Of a stretch of DNA of 49,306 nucleotides, positions 30,072-39,825 are shown piece by piece (positions within the stretch are counted from its first letter, which is position 1; the number at the start of each line of letters is the position of its first letter). This stretch comes from Emiliania huxleyi CCMP1516 (lineage: Eukaryota; Haptophyta; Isochrysidales; Noelaerhabdaceae). A program made the translations under genes and the position numbers. Below the pieces are notes generated by a model. It did not search any database, was not told where the DNA came from, and saw only the letters and a list, made by a program, of their open reading frames with translations. The stretch lies in the NCBI RefSeq assembly GCF_000372725.1, contig NW_005198427.1, forward strand, positions 5,619 through 54,924, read 5' to 3'.

Positions 30072-33000
30072 ATGGTCGGCACGGTCTCTCCGCAGGTCGG
30101 CGAGGGCGGTGCCGTGGTCCCGCCGCGGTTCGCCGCCGACGGCCGGACGCCGCTCGCCATCATCGGTGGCACCGGCTACGTCGGACGGCTGCTCGCCCGC
30201 CGGCTGCTGGCGCACCCGACCTTCTGCCTCGGGCCGATTGTGGGCTCGCAGCGGTCAGAGGGCCTGCTGTACGAGGACGTGTGGCAGCAGAAAGAGGATG
30301 CGCTGGTGGCCAACTATGGCGACCAGCTCTGGACGCGACAGCCCTTCCCAGAGGCGCTGCGCGGCGTGCGCGTCTCGAGCCTCGACGAGCTGCTCGCCGA
30401 CGAGGGCTGCCGGCTGGCGGTGTCGTGCGTGGCGCCGGATGTGGGCTACGTGGAGGACATCCTGACGTCCAACGGCTTCGCCGTCTTCTCCATCTCGCCA
30501 TACAAGCGCTCGCACAACCTGATGGTGCTCGAGGTGAACCCGACCCAGATGCCGCGATCGATGGCGCAGGGCGCCGCGCTCTTCAAGTCGCCGAACTGCG
30601 TGTCCGTGGGGACGACGCTGGCGCTGCACGCGCTGCACGCCGCCTTCGGCCTGCGCGACGTCTCGGTATGCACGCTCCAGTCCCTCTCCGGCCGCGGCGA
30701 CGCCCTCTACCCGCCCGAGCTCGTGCAGGGGAACGTGTACCCAATCTGGGGCACAAAAGAAAACACCGAGACGTACATCGCAAACGAGATCGCGGCGCTG
30801 GTGCCGACGGAGTCGCTCTCGGTGCGCGCGCACCGCGTGGGCGTGCACGTCGGCCACTTTGTCGACGTGCGCGTCCGCGTGAGGGACGCCGCCGCGCTGT
30901 CGAGCGTCGAGGAGGTCTACGCGGCGTTCGAGAAGTTTGCGCCGCTCTCTCACCTGCCCGAGGGTGCGCTGCCGTCGCTGCCGCCGCGGCCGCTGCACAC
31001 GATGCGCGACGTGGGCACGCCGCGGCCGGCATCGCACTGCGGCACCCCAAAGCCCGGCCGCCCTCCCGCCGCGCGCGGCGAGTGGGGAGGGATGGCGGTG
31101 AGATGCAGCCGAGATGCGGCCGAGATGCGGCCGAGATGCGGCCGAGGAGTAGGCGAGGTGTAGGCGAGGTGTAGGCGAGGTGTAGGCGAGGTGTAGGCGA
31201 GTGGGTCGGGATGGCGGTGAGCGTCTGCACTGTGTCCGGCGGCGCTGGACCAGCTTCTCTCCCGAGGCGATGCGTGAGGGCGATGCCTCAGAGGGCGATG
31301 CTGCGGGCAGGTGAGCGTGGGCAACGTCAAGCTGGCCGACGGGGCGTGGGACATCTGCTTCTCGCTCGTCGTCAACAACATGGTTCGCGGCGCGTACGGC
31401 GCGGCGCTGCTCATGGCCGAGTACCACCAGTACCTCTCCGCCCGCCCCGACGAGCTCCTCCGTCTCGCCCGAGGGGCAGAGGCACCAGGGGCAGAGGCAC
31501 CAGGGGCAGAGGCACCAGGGGCAGAGGCATCACACGCCGCGGGAGGCGGAGCCGCAGCCGCCGCCGCCGCCGCCGCCCGCGGCGACTCGCCCTCCCCGGC
31601 TGCGGCGGTGGCGCCGAGGGCGTGCGCGGTCACCAACCCGCTCACCAGCCGCTCGGACCTCGAGGCGGTCGCGGCGGAGTCGCCGGGCGACTTCCACGGC
31701 CGCGTCGGCGCCTCGCGGCTGCACTGGCTCGACGGGCAAAGCGGCGCGTGGCTCTCGCTCGACGAAGAGGCCGGGTCGTGGCGCGGGTGGGACGCGGCGA
31801 GCGGCGCGCCCGCCGCGCCGCGCGGGCCGGAGTGGAGGTTGGAGTTGGAAGCCGAGCTCGACGCGTCTCCACTCGAGGAGCCGCGGCTCGGAGACTTGTC
31901 GGAGCCTTGCGGTAGGCCGTGGAGCGCCGCGCTCGACGAGTCCGCCGCGCCGTGCTACGACTGGTTCGTGGGCGGCCGCACCTCTGCCGCCTTCAACGAG
32001 GTGGACCGGCACGTGCTGAGCGGCCACGGCAACCAGGCGGCGGCTGTCGCGTATGGCGTGGCCTGCTCTAGTCCGGCCGTGGGGGACTCGCGGATCAGTC
32101 AGCGGACTGGTGGACGGTGGCTGACTAGGCGTGCCGTCCTCAGACCGGACGACCGACCTCGAGCGCGCGCGCAAGTCGATCACCTACTCCGAGCTCCTCC
32201 TCCGCTCGACCGCCGCCGCGCGAGTCCTCCGGGACGTGGGCGTCGGGACCGGCGACCGGCTGGTGCTTCACCTGCCGAACGGGCTCGCGCAGCTCGTCTG
32301 GCTGCAGGCGGCGAAGCGGGTGGGCGCCGTCTACGCGTGCCTGCCGACCACGCTCTCGACCAAGGCGCCCCCGCAACACCGCGTCGCAAGAAGCTGCAGA
32401 CGCCAGCGCGAGCCTTCCGCGAGCTTTCTAGGCGCTCGCGGACCGCGTGGCCGACCTCAAGGCGTCGCTCGTCATCACCGCCTCGTCACTCTCGCCCACC
32501 CTCGCCGGAGTCAAGCTCAAGGCCATCGCTTTGCGCGCCGTGTGCGATTACGTGCCGGCAGGCGCGGCGGCGAGCGCGGTGCGCGAGGAGTTGCCCGCGC
32601 TGTCAGCGGGCGAGGAGCTGCCCGTGGACGAGGTGCTCGGCGCGCTCGCCCACTCCCTCGCCCACGAGCGAGTCGTCGAGACGCGCGAGTTCGCCGCCCC
32701 AGATGCGAGACACGCACCCGTGTATTCGCGCTCGAGGGCACACGCACTGCAGCCGTTTTCACGGCCCCTGTCCGGGCCGCACGCAAGCACACGCGAGGCC
32801 CCGAGCACACTGCACGATCCGCTGGTCACGCCCCGACACTGGCGGGCTCCTACCTTAGGCTCGCCACCACCCTCGAGACGCTCCTCTCGATGCGCGCGAG
32901 CCTCCGCAGCCGCGCCGGCGCGCTGGCCGCCGCACTCGTCGACGCCGCCACCGCGCGCCACGCTGCCGCCCACCACACAACCGGCGGCCGGCCGCGCATC

Positions 33001-35360
33001 CTCGTCGTCTCGAGCGGGACCGCCGCCGGCGCCGCGTCTTCAGCCGCCTCGGCGGCCGCCTCGGCCGCGTCGGCCGCGTCGGCCGCGGCCACGCCGTGCG
33101 CCACTCCGCCGCGCGCCGACTCGGTCGGCGAGGCTCTCAACCAGCAGACGGAGCGGGGCCGCGGCGGCCTGCTGAGCGGCGTCTACCTGCCCGGAGAGCA
33201 CCTGTACGAGGCGGCCGAGAGCGAGGCGCGGCTCCGCCCTCGGCTGACGCCGATGCGGGCCAGAGCAGCAGCCCTCAACCCGCCCTAACTCCCCCCCCCC
33301 CCCCCCCGGAAGAGAGGATCACAGCAATGCCTGGGGTCGCTCGAGATAACGAACTATGGATGAGCACGCTTTGTTTTCGTGTCGCGACTGGGACGTGAAC
33401 CTCCNNNNNNNNNNNNNNNNNNNNNNNNNNNNNNNNNNNNNNNNNNNNNNNNNNNNNNNNNNNNNNNNNNNNNNNNNNNNNNNNNNNNNNNNNNNNNNNN
33501 NNNNGCCCCCGCCCCCAGGTTCTCTCTGCGGCCGGCGCGTCCTCGGTCGCCGAGCTGCTCGGCTGGGGCGGCGCAGAGATCGCGAGCGCGTTGTGGCGCT
33601 CCGCGGCGCCGGTGGCGCTGACCGGCCGCGAGCCGATGTGCGTCATGTACACCTCGGGCACCTCCGGCTACAAGCCTCGCGGCTTGGTGTATGACCATGC
33701 CGGGCTAAGCTGCGGCGCCGTCCTAACCATGGAGACGGTGCTCGACGTGCGGCGCGGCTCGGATGTGGTACTCGTGCGCGCGGCGCCCTCGTGGATCACC
33801 GGCCAGGCGTACTCTCTCCCCACCTCTCCCCACCTCTCCCCACCTCTCCCCACCTCTCCCCACCTCTCCCCACCTCTCCCCACCTCTCCCCACCTCTCCC
33901 CACCTCTCCCCACCTCTCCCCTCATGAATCACTGGCCAGGCGTACGCCGTCGCCGGCGCGCTCGGCTGCCGCTGCACGACCGTGCTCGGCCCGTGGGACG
34001 AGCTGGCGCCGTCGACCCTCTCCGCCGTGATGGCGCACGCGCGCGTGACCGGCTTCATCGCCTCGGCGTCGGTGCTCAAGCGCGCACTCGGCCGCGGCGA
34101 GCGCGGGCGGGAGCCGGGCGCGGCACATTTGCGCGTCGGCGTCTCGTGCGGCGCGCCGCTCTCCGCCGCCGCTCCAACCTCACGATGTCCCGCTGGTTGA
34201 CGGACTCGAGCTGTCCCTTAGGCGAGCCGCTCTCCGCCACGGCGCACGAGCTGGCGATGGAGTCGCTCGCCTCGCACTACATCAACGCGTATTGGGCGAC
34301 GGAGCACGGCGTGATGGTCCTCGCGCCAACTTACGGCAACGCGGAGCAGCCGGTGCGCGCCGACGCGAGGATGCGAGAGCTGCCTTGGGTCGACGCAGCG
34401 GTGTGGGTGCCCGACGCTCCGGCCTCGCAGGGGGGCGAGGGGGGCGGGCGGGCCAGCCAGCGCGTGGCCGCTTGCGACGACGCCGCCGGTTCCCTCGCCG
34501 GCGCCCCGCTGCGCGAGGTCGGCTCGTCGGCGCTGCTACGGCCGTGGGGGGCGAGTGCTCCAGGCGCGAGCTTCCACACCGCGAGCCAAGACGGCTCCGA
34601 GACGGGCGTGCTCGTGTGCCGCCGGCCGTGGCCCGCGATGGCGCGGACGGTGTGGGGCCGGGTCGACGAGCTGGGCACCGCCGGCTGGCGCGGCGACCAC
34701 GAGCTCTACGCGCGCGCCTACTGGCCAGAGTACCTGGTCGACGGCGAGCGCGAGCGCGCCTTCTCGCTCGGCGATCTCGCGCAGCGGTGGGGGGACGGGT
34801 CCGTCTCCGTCATCGGCCGCCACCACGAGCTGATGCTCAGCAGCGGCACCGACCACGAGCGCTCTCCCGGTCGCAAGGCGGCGGCCGGCGCCGGCCGCGT
34901 GTGCGTGTGCGAGGTCGAGAACACGCTGCTCAAGCAGCGGGCGGTGCTCGACTGCCTGGTGGTGGTCGTGCCGGTCGGGCCAGAGGCGGGCGAGCTGCCG
35001 CGCACGAGGAGCGAGGGCGGCCGGCGCGGCGCTGGCGCGCCGGCGGAGATGGCGCCGGTGGCGTGCCTCGTGCTGCAGGAGGGGTGCGCGCTCAACGAGG
35101 AGCTGGTGGCGGCGCTCAAAAAGCTGGTGCACGAGGCGCACGGCGAGCATTGCGTCCCGACCGACCTGATCCCGATCGGCGCGATCCCGCGCACGCACAA
35201 CTCCAAGCCGATGCGGCAGGTCGTCGGCCAGCTCTTTGCCGGCAACTTTGGAGGCGACGTGGCGGAGATATCGAACCCAGAATGCCTCACGGAGCTCGGC
35301 GCAACGATAGCAGATTGGCGCGCCATGCGCGCTAGCCCCGTCCTGGACGAGCTGCCCTGA
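30072..35360 (+). CDS. Fusion of an aspartate-semialdehyde-dehydrogenase-family domain and an acyl-CoA synthetase
   Basis: Exons: 30072-31097, 31311-32055, 32129-32364, 32432-~32700, one near 32859-33250, then (after the N gap) 33519-33806, 33940-34150 and 34222-35360. N-terminal domain: Rossmann IIGGTGYVGRLLARRLLAHP, catalytic-type SPNCVSVGTT (Cys ~176), HRVGVHVGHFVDVRV, and GNVKLADGAWDICFSLVVNN with NMVRGAYGAALLMAE, as in the archaeal-type ASADH/malonyl-CoA reductase group. Exon 2 runs without a stop through a GAEAP/Ala linker into an acetyl/propionyl-CoA-synthetase-like N-terminus (FHGRVGASRLHWL, CYDWFVGGRTSAAFNEVDRHV). Later: PNGLAQLVWLQAAKRVGAVYA, P-loop YTSGTSGYKPRG (one extra residue compared with YTSGTTGKPKG), WITGQAYAVAG, YWATEHG and C-terminal RTHNSKPMRQ with the expected Lys. 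Inferred: activation of a carboxylic acid to a CoA ester and its reduction to a semialdehyde. The linker region and the exons next to the gap are least certain. Confidence 0.75.
31098..31310 (+). repeat. Intron with exon-end duplication and GAGATGCRGCC minisatellite
   Basis: The intron begins GTGAGATGCAGCCGAG and repeats GAGATGCGGCC three times, then GGTGTAGGCGA about five times. 31089-31102 (exon end plus donor) recurs at 31208-31221, and the downstream exon also starts GTGAG. The GAGATGCRGCC unit also opens the first intron of the glutamyl-tRNA synthetase gene. Confidence 0.8.
33405..33504. other. Assembly gap (100 N)
   Basis: A standard-length scaffold gap inside the acyl-CoA synthetase part of the fusion gene, preceded by a long C run at about 33290-33308. 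Exon sequence just before the P-loop may be missing. Confidence 1.
33796..33945 (+). repeat. Intron 33807-33939 bounded by duplicated exon sequence and a CACCTCTCCC array
   Basis: ATCACCGGCCAGGCGTAC at the exon end recurs with one change at the intron end and next exon start, so that the donor (AG|GCGTAC) and acceptor (AG|GCGTAC) sit inside the two copies. Between them are about eleven copies of CACCTCTCCC. Removing 133 bases restores the conserved frame. Confidence 0.85.
34151..34241 (+). repeat. Intron 34151-34221 whose start copies the next exon start
   Basis: Intron bases 34151-34167 (GCGCGCCGCTCTCCGCC) and exon bases 34222-34238 (GCGAGCCGCTCTCCGCC) match at 16 of 17 positions. The intron is 71 bases with a GC donor and TTAG acceptor. 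Confidence 0.85.
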
Positions 35361-35532
35361 ACGAGAACGCGCTCTGCCGAGGCGGTTATGTGTGCGTGGG
35401 CCCTTACGGCTTTTTTATATTGGCACCCAATTCTGGCAGCGTCGTTGGAGCCCTACGCCACTACACCAAAATTCAGATATACACGTTGACGTACCAGGTA
35501 CCACCTCCTGAATACACCCCCCGCTCAGACGC

Positions 35533-36015
35533 TCAGACGACAGCGAGCAACCGTTGGCCCTCGGGCACCACCCCATTTCTTTCGCTGCAGAACGGCTCGC
35601 TCACCGCCTCGCCCGTCCAAGTGCCTGGGTCTCCTCTGCTCGGCTCCACGAGCTCCACGACGCTCCAGGACGAGTCGTGCCTGGCAGGAGCGCAGCCTGC
35701 TTGCTGCTGCTGCTGCGGCCGGTAGTCCTCGTCGTCCTCCTCGTCGGCACTCAAGCTGCCGTGGCGGAGCCAGCAAACAGCAACCAAGAACAGGGCAATC
35801 GCGGCGAGCGAGAGGAGGGACGGAAAAGAGTGTGCAGAGACGCGCATCTCGCAAGCAGTCCAATCGTCGGTGCACACGTCTCTGTCAACGCACCAGAAGC
35901 AGTCCGACGGGCACGCGTCGATGAACGTGCCGCTGCAGCTCGCTGGGCCCGAGCCGAGGTCGCCACCAAGGTCTCCAGCCTCGTCCATCAGCCCCACGCC
36001 GCTCCCGCGCCGCAC
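35533..36015 (-). CDS. Small Cys-rich single-pass membrane protein
   Basis: 160 residues; the first methionine is used but a second Met ten codons in (MDEAGDLGG) is as likely. Order: acidic N-terminus; a compact Cys cluster (CSGTFIDACPSDCFWCVD then VCTDDWTAC) with a PSI/EGF-like look; transmembrane helix (LLSLAAIALFLVAVCWL); acidic then Gln-rich cytoplasmic tail (ADEEDDEDYRPQQQQQ). No clear signal peptide in this exon, so a first exon may be missing. No family recognised. It is divergent from the gene at 36334. A surface or vesicle location is inferred from topology. Confidence 0.5.
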   Translation of the reverse strand: MRRGSGVGLMDEAGDLGGDLGSGPASCSGTFIDACPSDCFWCVDRDVCTDDWTACEMRVSAHSFPSLLSLAAIALFLVAVCWLRHGSLSADEEDDEDYRPQQQQQAGCAPARHDSSWSVVELVEPSRGDPGTWTGEAVSEPFCSERNGVVPEGQRLLAVV

Positions 36016-36333
36016 GGCTGCTCGTTCCTCTCTCGTTCCTCCCCTCGTCGCTCCGGCGCGCGCGATTTTCTTTTTTGGGTACTATAAAGAATTCGCTGCA
36101 GATGGACTGTGGTGCGAAACAGTGTCGGACACCCAAACGGTTTCGGTTTTCCTCCTTGGTGCCTTCAGCGCGAGAAACTTTTTTGAATCACACAACACCG
36201 GTCGAGTGCACGGAGCTGCCTCACCGCCCTCGCGGGAGTCGCTTAGGCGGCTCCCGAGGCGCGGAGTCAATTCTTTTAATCACAAGACTCCTTCGCAGCT
36301 GCCCGCCGACGTCTAGGCACCCCCCTCGCCGGT
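36016..36333. promoter_or_regulatory. Divergent intergenic region
   Basis: 318 bases between two outward-facing genes. It contains a TACTATAAAG sequence near 36078, which could act as a TATA-like element for the plus-strand transcript, and AT-richer stretches unusual for this DNA. Assigned by position only. Confidence 0.35.
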
Positions 36334-36945
36334 ATGCTCAGAAGAGCTTTCGGCAGCGAGAAACAAGTCGACCCCTCAGACGACGACGACCGCTCGAGGC
36401 GCTTGCGCTACCGCTGCCGCGCAACCAACGTCCTCACCATTGTCTACCTGTTGAGCCTCCTCCTCATCGCGCTCGCTCTGTCCCTGGCTGATGCTGAGAA
36501 GCAGCGGCAGTCCCTGGCTGGTGCTGAAAGTTTGCGGCGATCGGAGTCAGCAGTGCGGCCAGAGAGGCTCGATGCCAGTTGGCCACCGGCACCACAGCCA
36601 CCACCTGCAGTGGCCTCGCCGCAACCACTGCACCAGCCGCCACCCACAAGACGTCTTGCAGAATTGCGGCAATCAGAACCACCAAGTCCACCTGGTCGGG
36701 ATGGAAGAGGCAAGCGGTACGGTAACCCAGCCATCAGACTGGACATCCCGTGGTCCGAGCCTAAAGCTAGGTTCCCAGCCACCGATCGCCTCAAAGCTGC
36801 CGACGAGGAAGGCACTTACGACGAGCTGGAGAAGCTGCGGATTGCAAAGCGGATAAGGAAGCTCAGAGAGCAGAGGCGTAAGAGCGACCGAGAAGCGCGA
36901 ATGAACGAGGATGGCGATGAAAACAGCGCGTATCACTATCTATAG
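36334..36945 (+). CDS. Small type II-like membrane protein of unknown function
   Basis: 203 residues in one frame. A charged N-terminus (PSDDDDRSRRLRYRCR) is followed by a single hydrophobic helix (VLTIVYLLSLLLIALALSLA), then a Pro-rich, then a Lys/Arg/Glu-rich segment (LEKLRIAKRIRKLREQRRK), likely coiled coil. Positive charges before the helix favour an inside N-terminus. Codon composition is less GC-extreme than that of neighbouring genes. A hairpin with CGTCACG/CGTGACG arms lies just after the stop (36956-36980). No family recognised. Confidence 0.5.
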   Translation: MLRRAFGSEKQVDPSDDDDRSRRLRYRCRATNVLTIVYLLSLLLIALALSLADAEKQRQSLAGAESLRRSESAVRPERLDASWPPAPQPPPAVASPQPLHQPPPTRRLAELRQSEPPSPPGRDGRGKRYGNPAIRLDIPWSEPKARFPATDRLKAADEEGTYDELEKLRIAKRIRKLREQRRKSDREARMNEDGDENSAYHYL

Positions 36946-37005
36946 CGAAATTACTCGTCACGATCGTCATCGCCGTGACGCGGATCGAGAGTTGGGCCGA
37001 GCGCG

Positions 37006-37085
37006 TTTTTGATCTCTCGGTGAGTGGGCGCCCGCCCGCCGCCTCTGAGGGGGTCGGGCCCCCTAGACTAAAAACAAAAACAAAA
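37006..37085 (+). repeat. Dispersed repeat end (related to 48197-48264 and inverted 48611-48711)
   Basis: Begins TTTTTGATCTCTCGG and ends CCCCTAGACT followed by AAAAACAAAAACAAAA. A reverse-complement relative with the same CGCCCGCCGCCTCTGAGG core occurs at 48611-48711, and the left part recurs at 48197. The A-rich end suggests a retroelement 3' terminus. Confidence 0.7.
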
Positions 37086-37302
37086 TGTAGAAACTGTCAA
37101 AGACAGCCTGCGAGAGCGGCGCTGCGCGCCGCCTAGGGGACGACGTCAGCGAGGATGTCATGTCGCCGCGTTGCGCGAAGCGCGATGGCGTCACGATCCA
37201 TTTCGTCAAGCCACCTTCATCGTGACCGTCGCCACCCTCGCCGCCGTCTCGCCTACGTCGCCGCCGTCGGAGAGAGAGATCTCAAAACGCTCTCTCACAA
37301 CT

Positions 37303-38300
37303 CTAGGATCTAGGTCCGTACAAACAAAAAGAATGCAGCTGCGGGTTAAAACACATGCGGCATCTCTCCTCTGACACACACACACATGCTGCACATGCGA
37401 CATGGGCCGCTCTCGCAATCACACACATGCTGCTATGCCACCCTCGCGCGACTCTGCGCGGTGCGGCGCACTGATTGGCACAGCAGCGGAGAACAGGCCC
37501 GGCCGCCTCGCAATGAGCTCCTATCACCATCATTGCCGTCACTCCCAAGGCTTGGACTCGTGTGGGGAGGGTGCGCCGCGCCCAAGTAGCGTTGCCGCCC
37601 ATGCTTGCCCCTCCGACCACAAGCCGCTCCCGATCCACGGGGCGCCACGCCACGGTGTCGTGACCAGCGACCTGGCGGCGACTAGGTGCACCAATCTTGC
37701 GGCAACTTGGAGCGAGCGGGGGACGTCCTTTCAGCGGGTGAGACCCTATCAGTGTTGCACATTGGCTCTGAGCAGCAGCGCCTTGTGGCTCTGATTCTTA
37801 TGGACGAGGGAGGTGATCGTTTTGGAGGGAGGGGGTGATGTGGCATGGTTGAAGGCGGTGGGAGGGGCTAGCAACAAGACGCCGGTTCGTGGGCCGTGAT
37901 CGACCCAGCCACGCGCTGCGAGCGGCATGTGATCAGGTAGTGCGGTACCACCGGCATGATCAGGGGCCACTTGCGAGGAGTAGAAGGGCACGCCGGCGAT
38001 GTGCCTTGTGAGGTAAATCGTGGCACAAGTCGGGACAAGACGCCTAGCGGACCCCTGCGGTGGAGAAGGCATGCTAGGCATGCTAAGTAGGCATGGGGAC
38101 ATGGCACCTTCTCCAGGCGTCACCGCCGACCAGGCCGTCTCCTCCCAGGCCGTGGAGCCAGAGGAACAGCGGAAGGGCGGGCTGCTGCGGCTTGTGGCAG
38201 GAATGAATAGGCTGCAGTTGAGGCCGTTTGACCGCTGGGCGCGCCAGATGCCGCAGGATGGAGCGACGGCATTGGAGCCCATTGCATTGCAACACGTGCG
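37303..38300 (-). pseudogene. Decayed or fragmentary alpha/beta hydrolase
   Basis: Two family landmarks are visible on the minus strand but not in one frame. LPLFLWLHGLGGDG (about 38135-38190) is an oxyanion-hole segment, and VDRERLVVGGASMGGNATW (about 37580-37640) is a nucleophile elbow with GxSxGG. Between them are only fragments in shifted frames, and I see no clear Asp/His segment downstream. It may be a multi-exon gene that I failed to join, but stop codons and repeats around it favour a relic. It is distantly similar in motif order to the esterase half of the fusion at 4878-8369. Confidence 0.4.
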
Positions 38301-39094
38301 CTCCAGGAAGATTTTTTGACTTCGAGCTCGCGACCTCGGAGTTTTCCTCACATCACATCATCGCATGATGTACCCAGTCAGCGTTGAGCACTTGAGCACT
38401 GGATAGGGTCGATTCCTGGTACGGGACCCATCGATCGTCTCGCCCTCCCTCACCGGGGTGTTCACTGGGGTGGGTCATAACAAACACGGTGCAGGATCGA
38501 GGTGCACGCTGCCGAGGCAGTGTCGTCCCCCCTCTCCTCGACGGCGATGGCGGTGTGACCGATCGAGCTACAAGAGGAACTTGTTCAGCAGGATCCGGGA
38601 TAGTCTGATGCACTACCTCACTGGGCCTGAGACCATCAGCCAGCATCCCGTCACCGTCTCGGGTTTGTGTGGGATCGACCACTCTCCGGAATGGGCAAGC
38701 CCATCGTTCATTGTGTTTGTTTATAGAGACCGGTCAGTCAGAAGCGCCCGCCCGAGCACCGAGCACTGAGATAGGGGTCGTTGTGGCGGGCCACCCTGTC
38801 CAGAAAGGCACAGGACACAGGTGCCAATCTGGGGTCTCTCGACCGAGTCTATGAGCCCTGGCCGCCTCCCGGTGGTGGCAAGGTTGAGCAACCAAGTGCT
38901 CCAACTTTGCGCAAGTCTCTTCGCCCGGCCGGCCAACCGTCGCTCCTTCCTTTTTGGTGTGTCACGTTTCAATTATTATTGATGAGAGTGCTGCTTTGGT
39001 GCAGCAGCTCGCGTGACGAGGCGACGAGCGTCATGGTTTACTCACGTGTTCGCGACCGCAGAAAAGACTGGCGCTCTTCGTTCTCGTGTACGGT
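38301..39094. other. Intergenic, no gene seen
   Basis: Mixed-composition DNA. GGGTCGATTCC at 38406-38416 resembles a tRNA B box but no cloverleaf can be built around it. No supported coding region. Confidence 0.4.
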
Positions 39095-39342
39095 AAATAA
39101 ATAAACAAAACGGACACCTCTACTAGGAGATGGGTAAAAAGGAACAGGTCCCCGCCCTGCGGTCTTTGTGCAGGGTTCTTTGTGGGTGTGGTCGGCGACT
39201 AGCCGGGGTCGTCCTCCCGATGGGGGACTAGCACTAGCCGTCTTCCACATGGTCCCTCGGGTCCCTGCTGCTCCTAATCTCGTCGTACATCCTCCTGCTG
39301 ATCTCCGCAACATCCTGCTCCCTCCCTCGTCTCGCCCTGCGC
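39095..39342 (-). mobile_element. 5'-truncated copy of the RNase H retroelement with target-site duplication
   Basis: Almost identical to 44071-44316, the 3' end of the large element: same AAATAAATAAA(C)AAAACGGACACC tail, same short coding end. Similarity stops abruptly after CTCGCCCTGCGCG. The heptamer GTACGGT occurs immediately on both sides (39088-39094 and 39343-39349), as expected for a target-site duplication after target-primed integration. The copy keeps only the last ~35 codons of the frame. Confidence 0.85.
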
Positions 39343-39825
39343 GTACGGTGCTGGTGACCAGCAAAAGATTTTTGGATAGATCCAACGCGATTGGGGTGAT
39401 CTAGGGGTGGGTTAGGCTGGACCTGATGCGAAAATCCCTCCTTCGCCTCTGGTGTCGTGTAGCGGGTACGTTGGTTCATGGTTGCCCCACGGTCTTTTTT
39501 CTGCGCGGCGGTGAAGCCTCTTTCTTGGAGGTTAACCTTCAAGCCCTGATACGTGAAAAACGCGTGCTCATGCCTAGACCGCTAACTCGAGCGAGCCCAG
39601 GCAGTGCCGTGATCCTCTCCACCGTGATGCTCCTCGCCGTCATCGTCACCACGACGTGTCAGCTGCGGACGGGCGTCGCCCGCGACATGCGCACGTATAC
39701 CACAGGCACACTACCTCTGTTTGCGACCTACAGCCGCAGCCGTGTAACGCACGTCGTGACAGCTACGTAAGTGACGGCACGAGGAGCGAACACAATAACA
39801 GAGCGCCCCGCCTTCACGTCATGCT
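39343..39825. other. Intergenic, 3' side of the Fic-RING gene
   Basis: No supported gene. A plus frame at 39426-39770 has no recognisable domain. Confidence 0.4.

Noticed and set aside
37749..38351. 200-residue minus frame
   Set aside because: Does not contain the hydrolase motifs, which lie in other frames; treated as part of the decayed hydrolase region.
38406..38416. GGGTCGATTCC resembling a tRNA B box
   Set aside because: No acceptor stem, D arm or anticodon arm can be folded around it on either strand.
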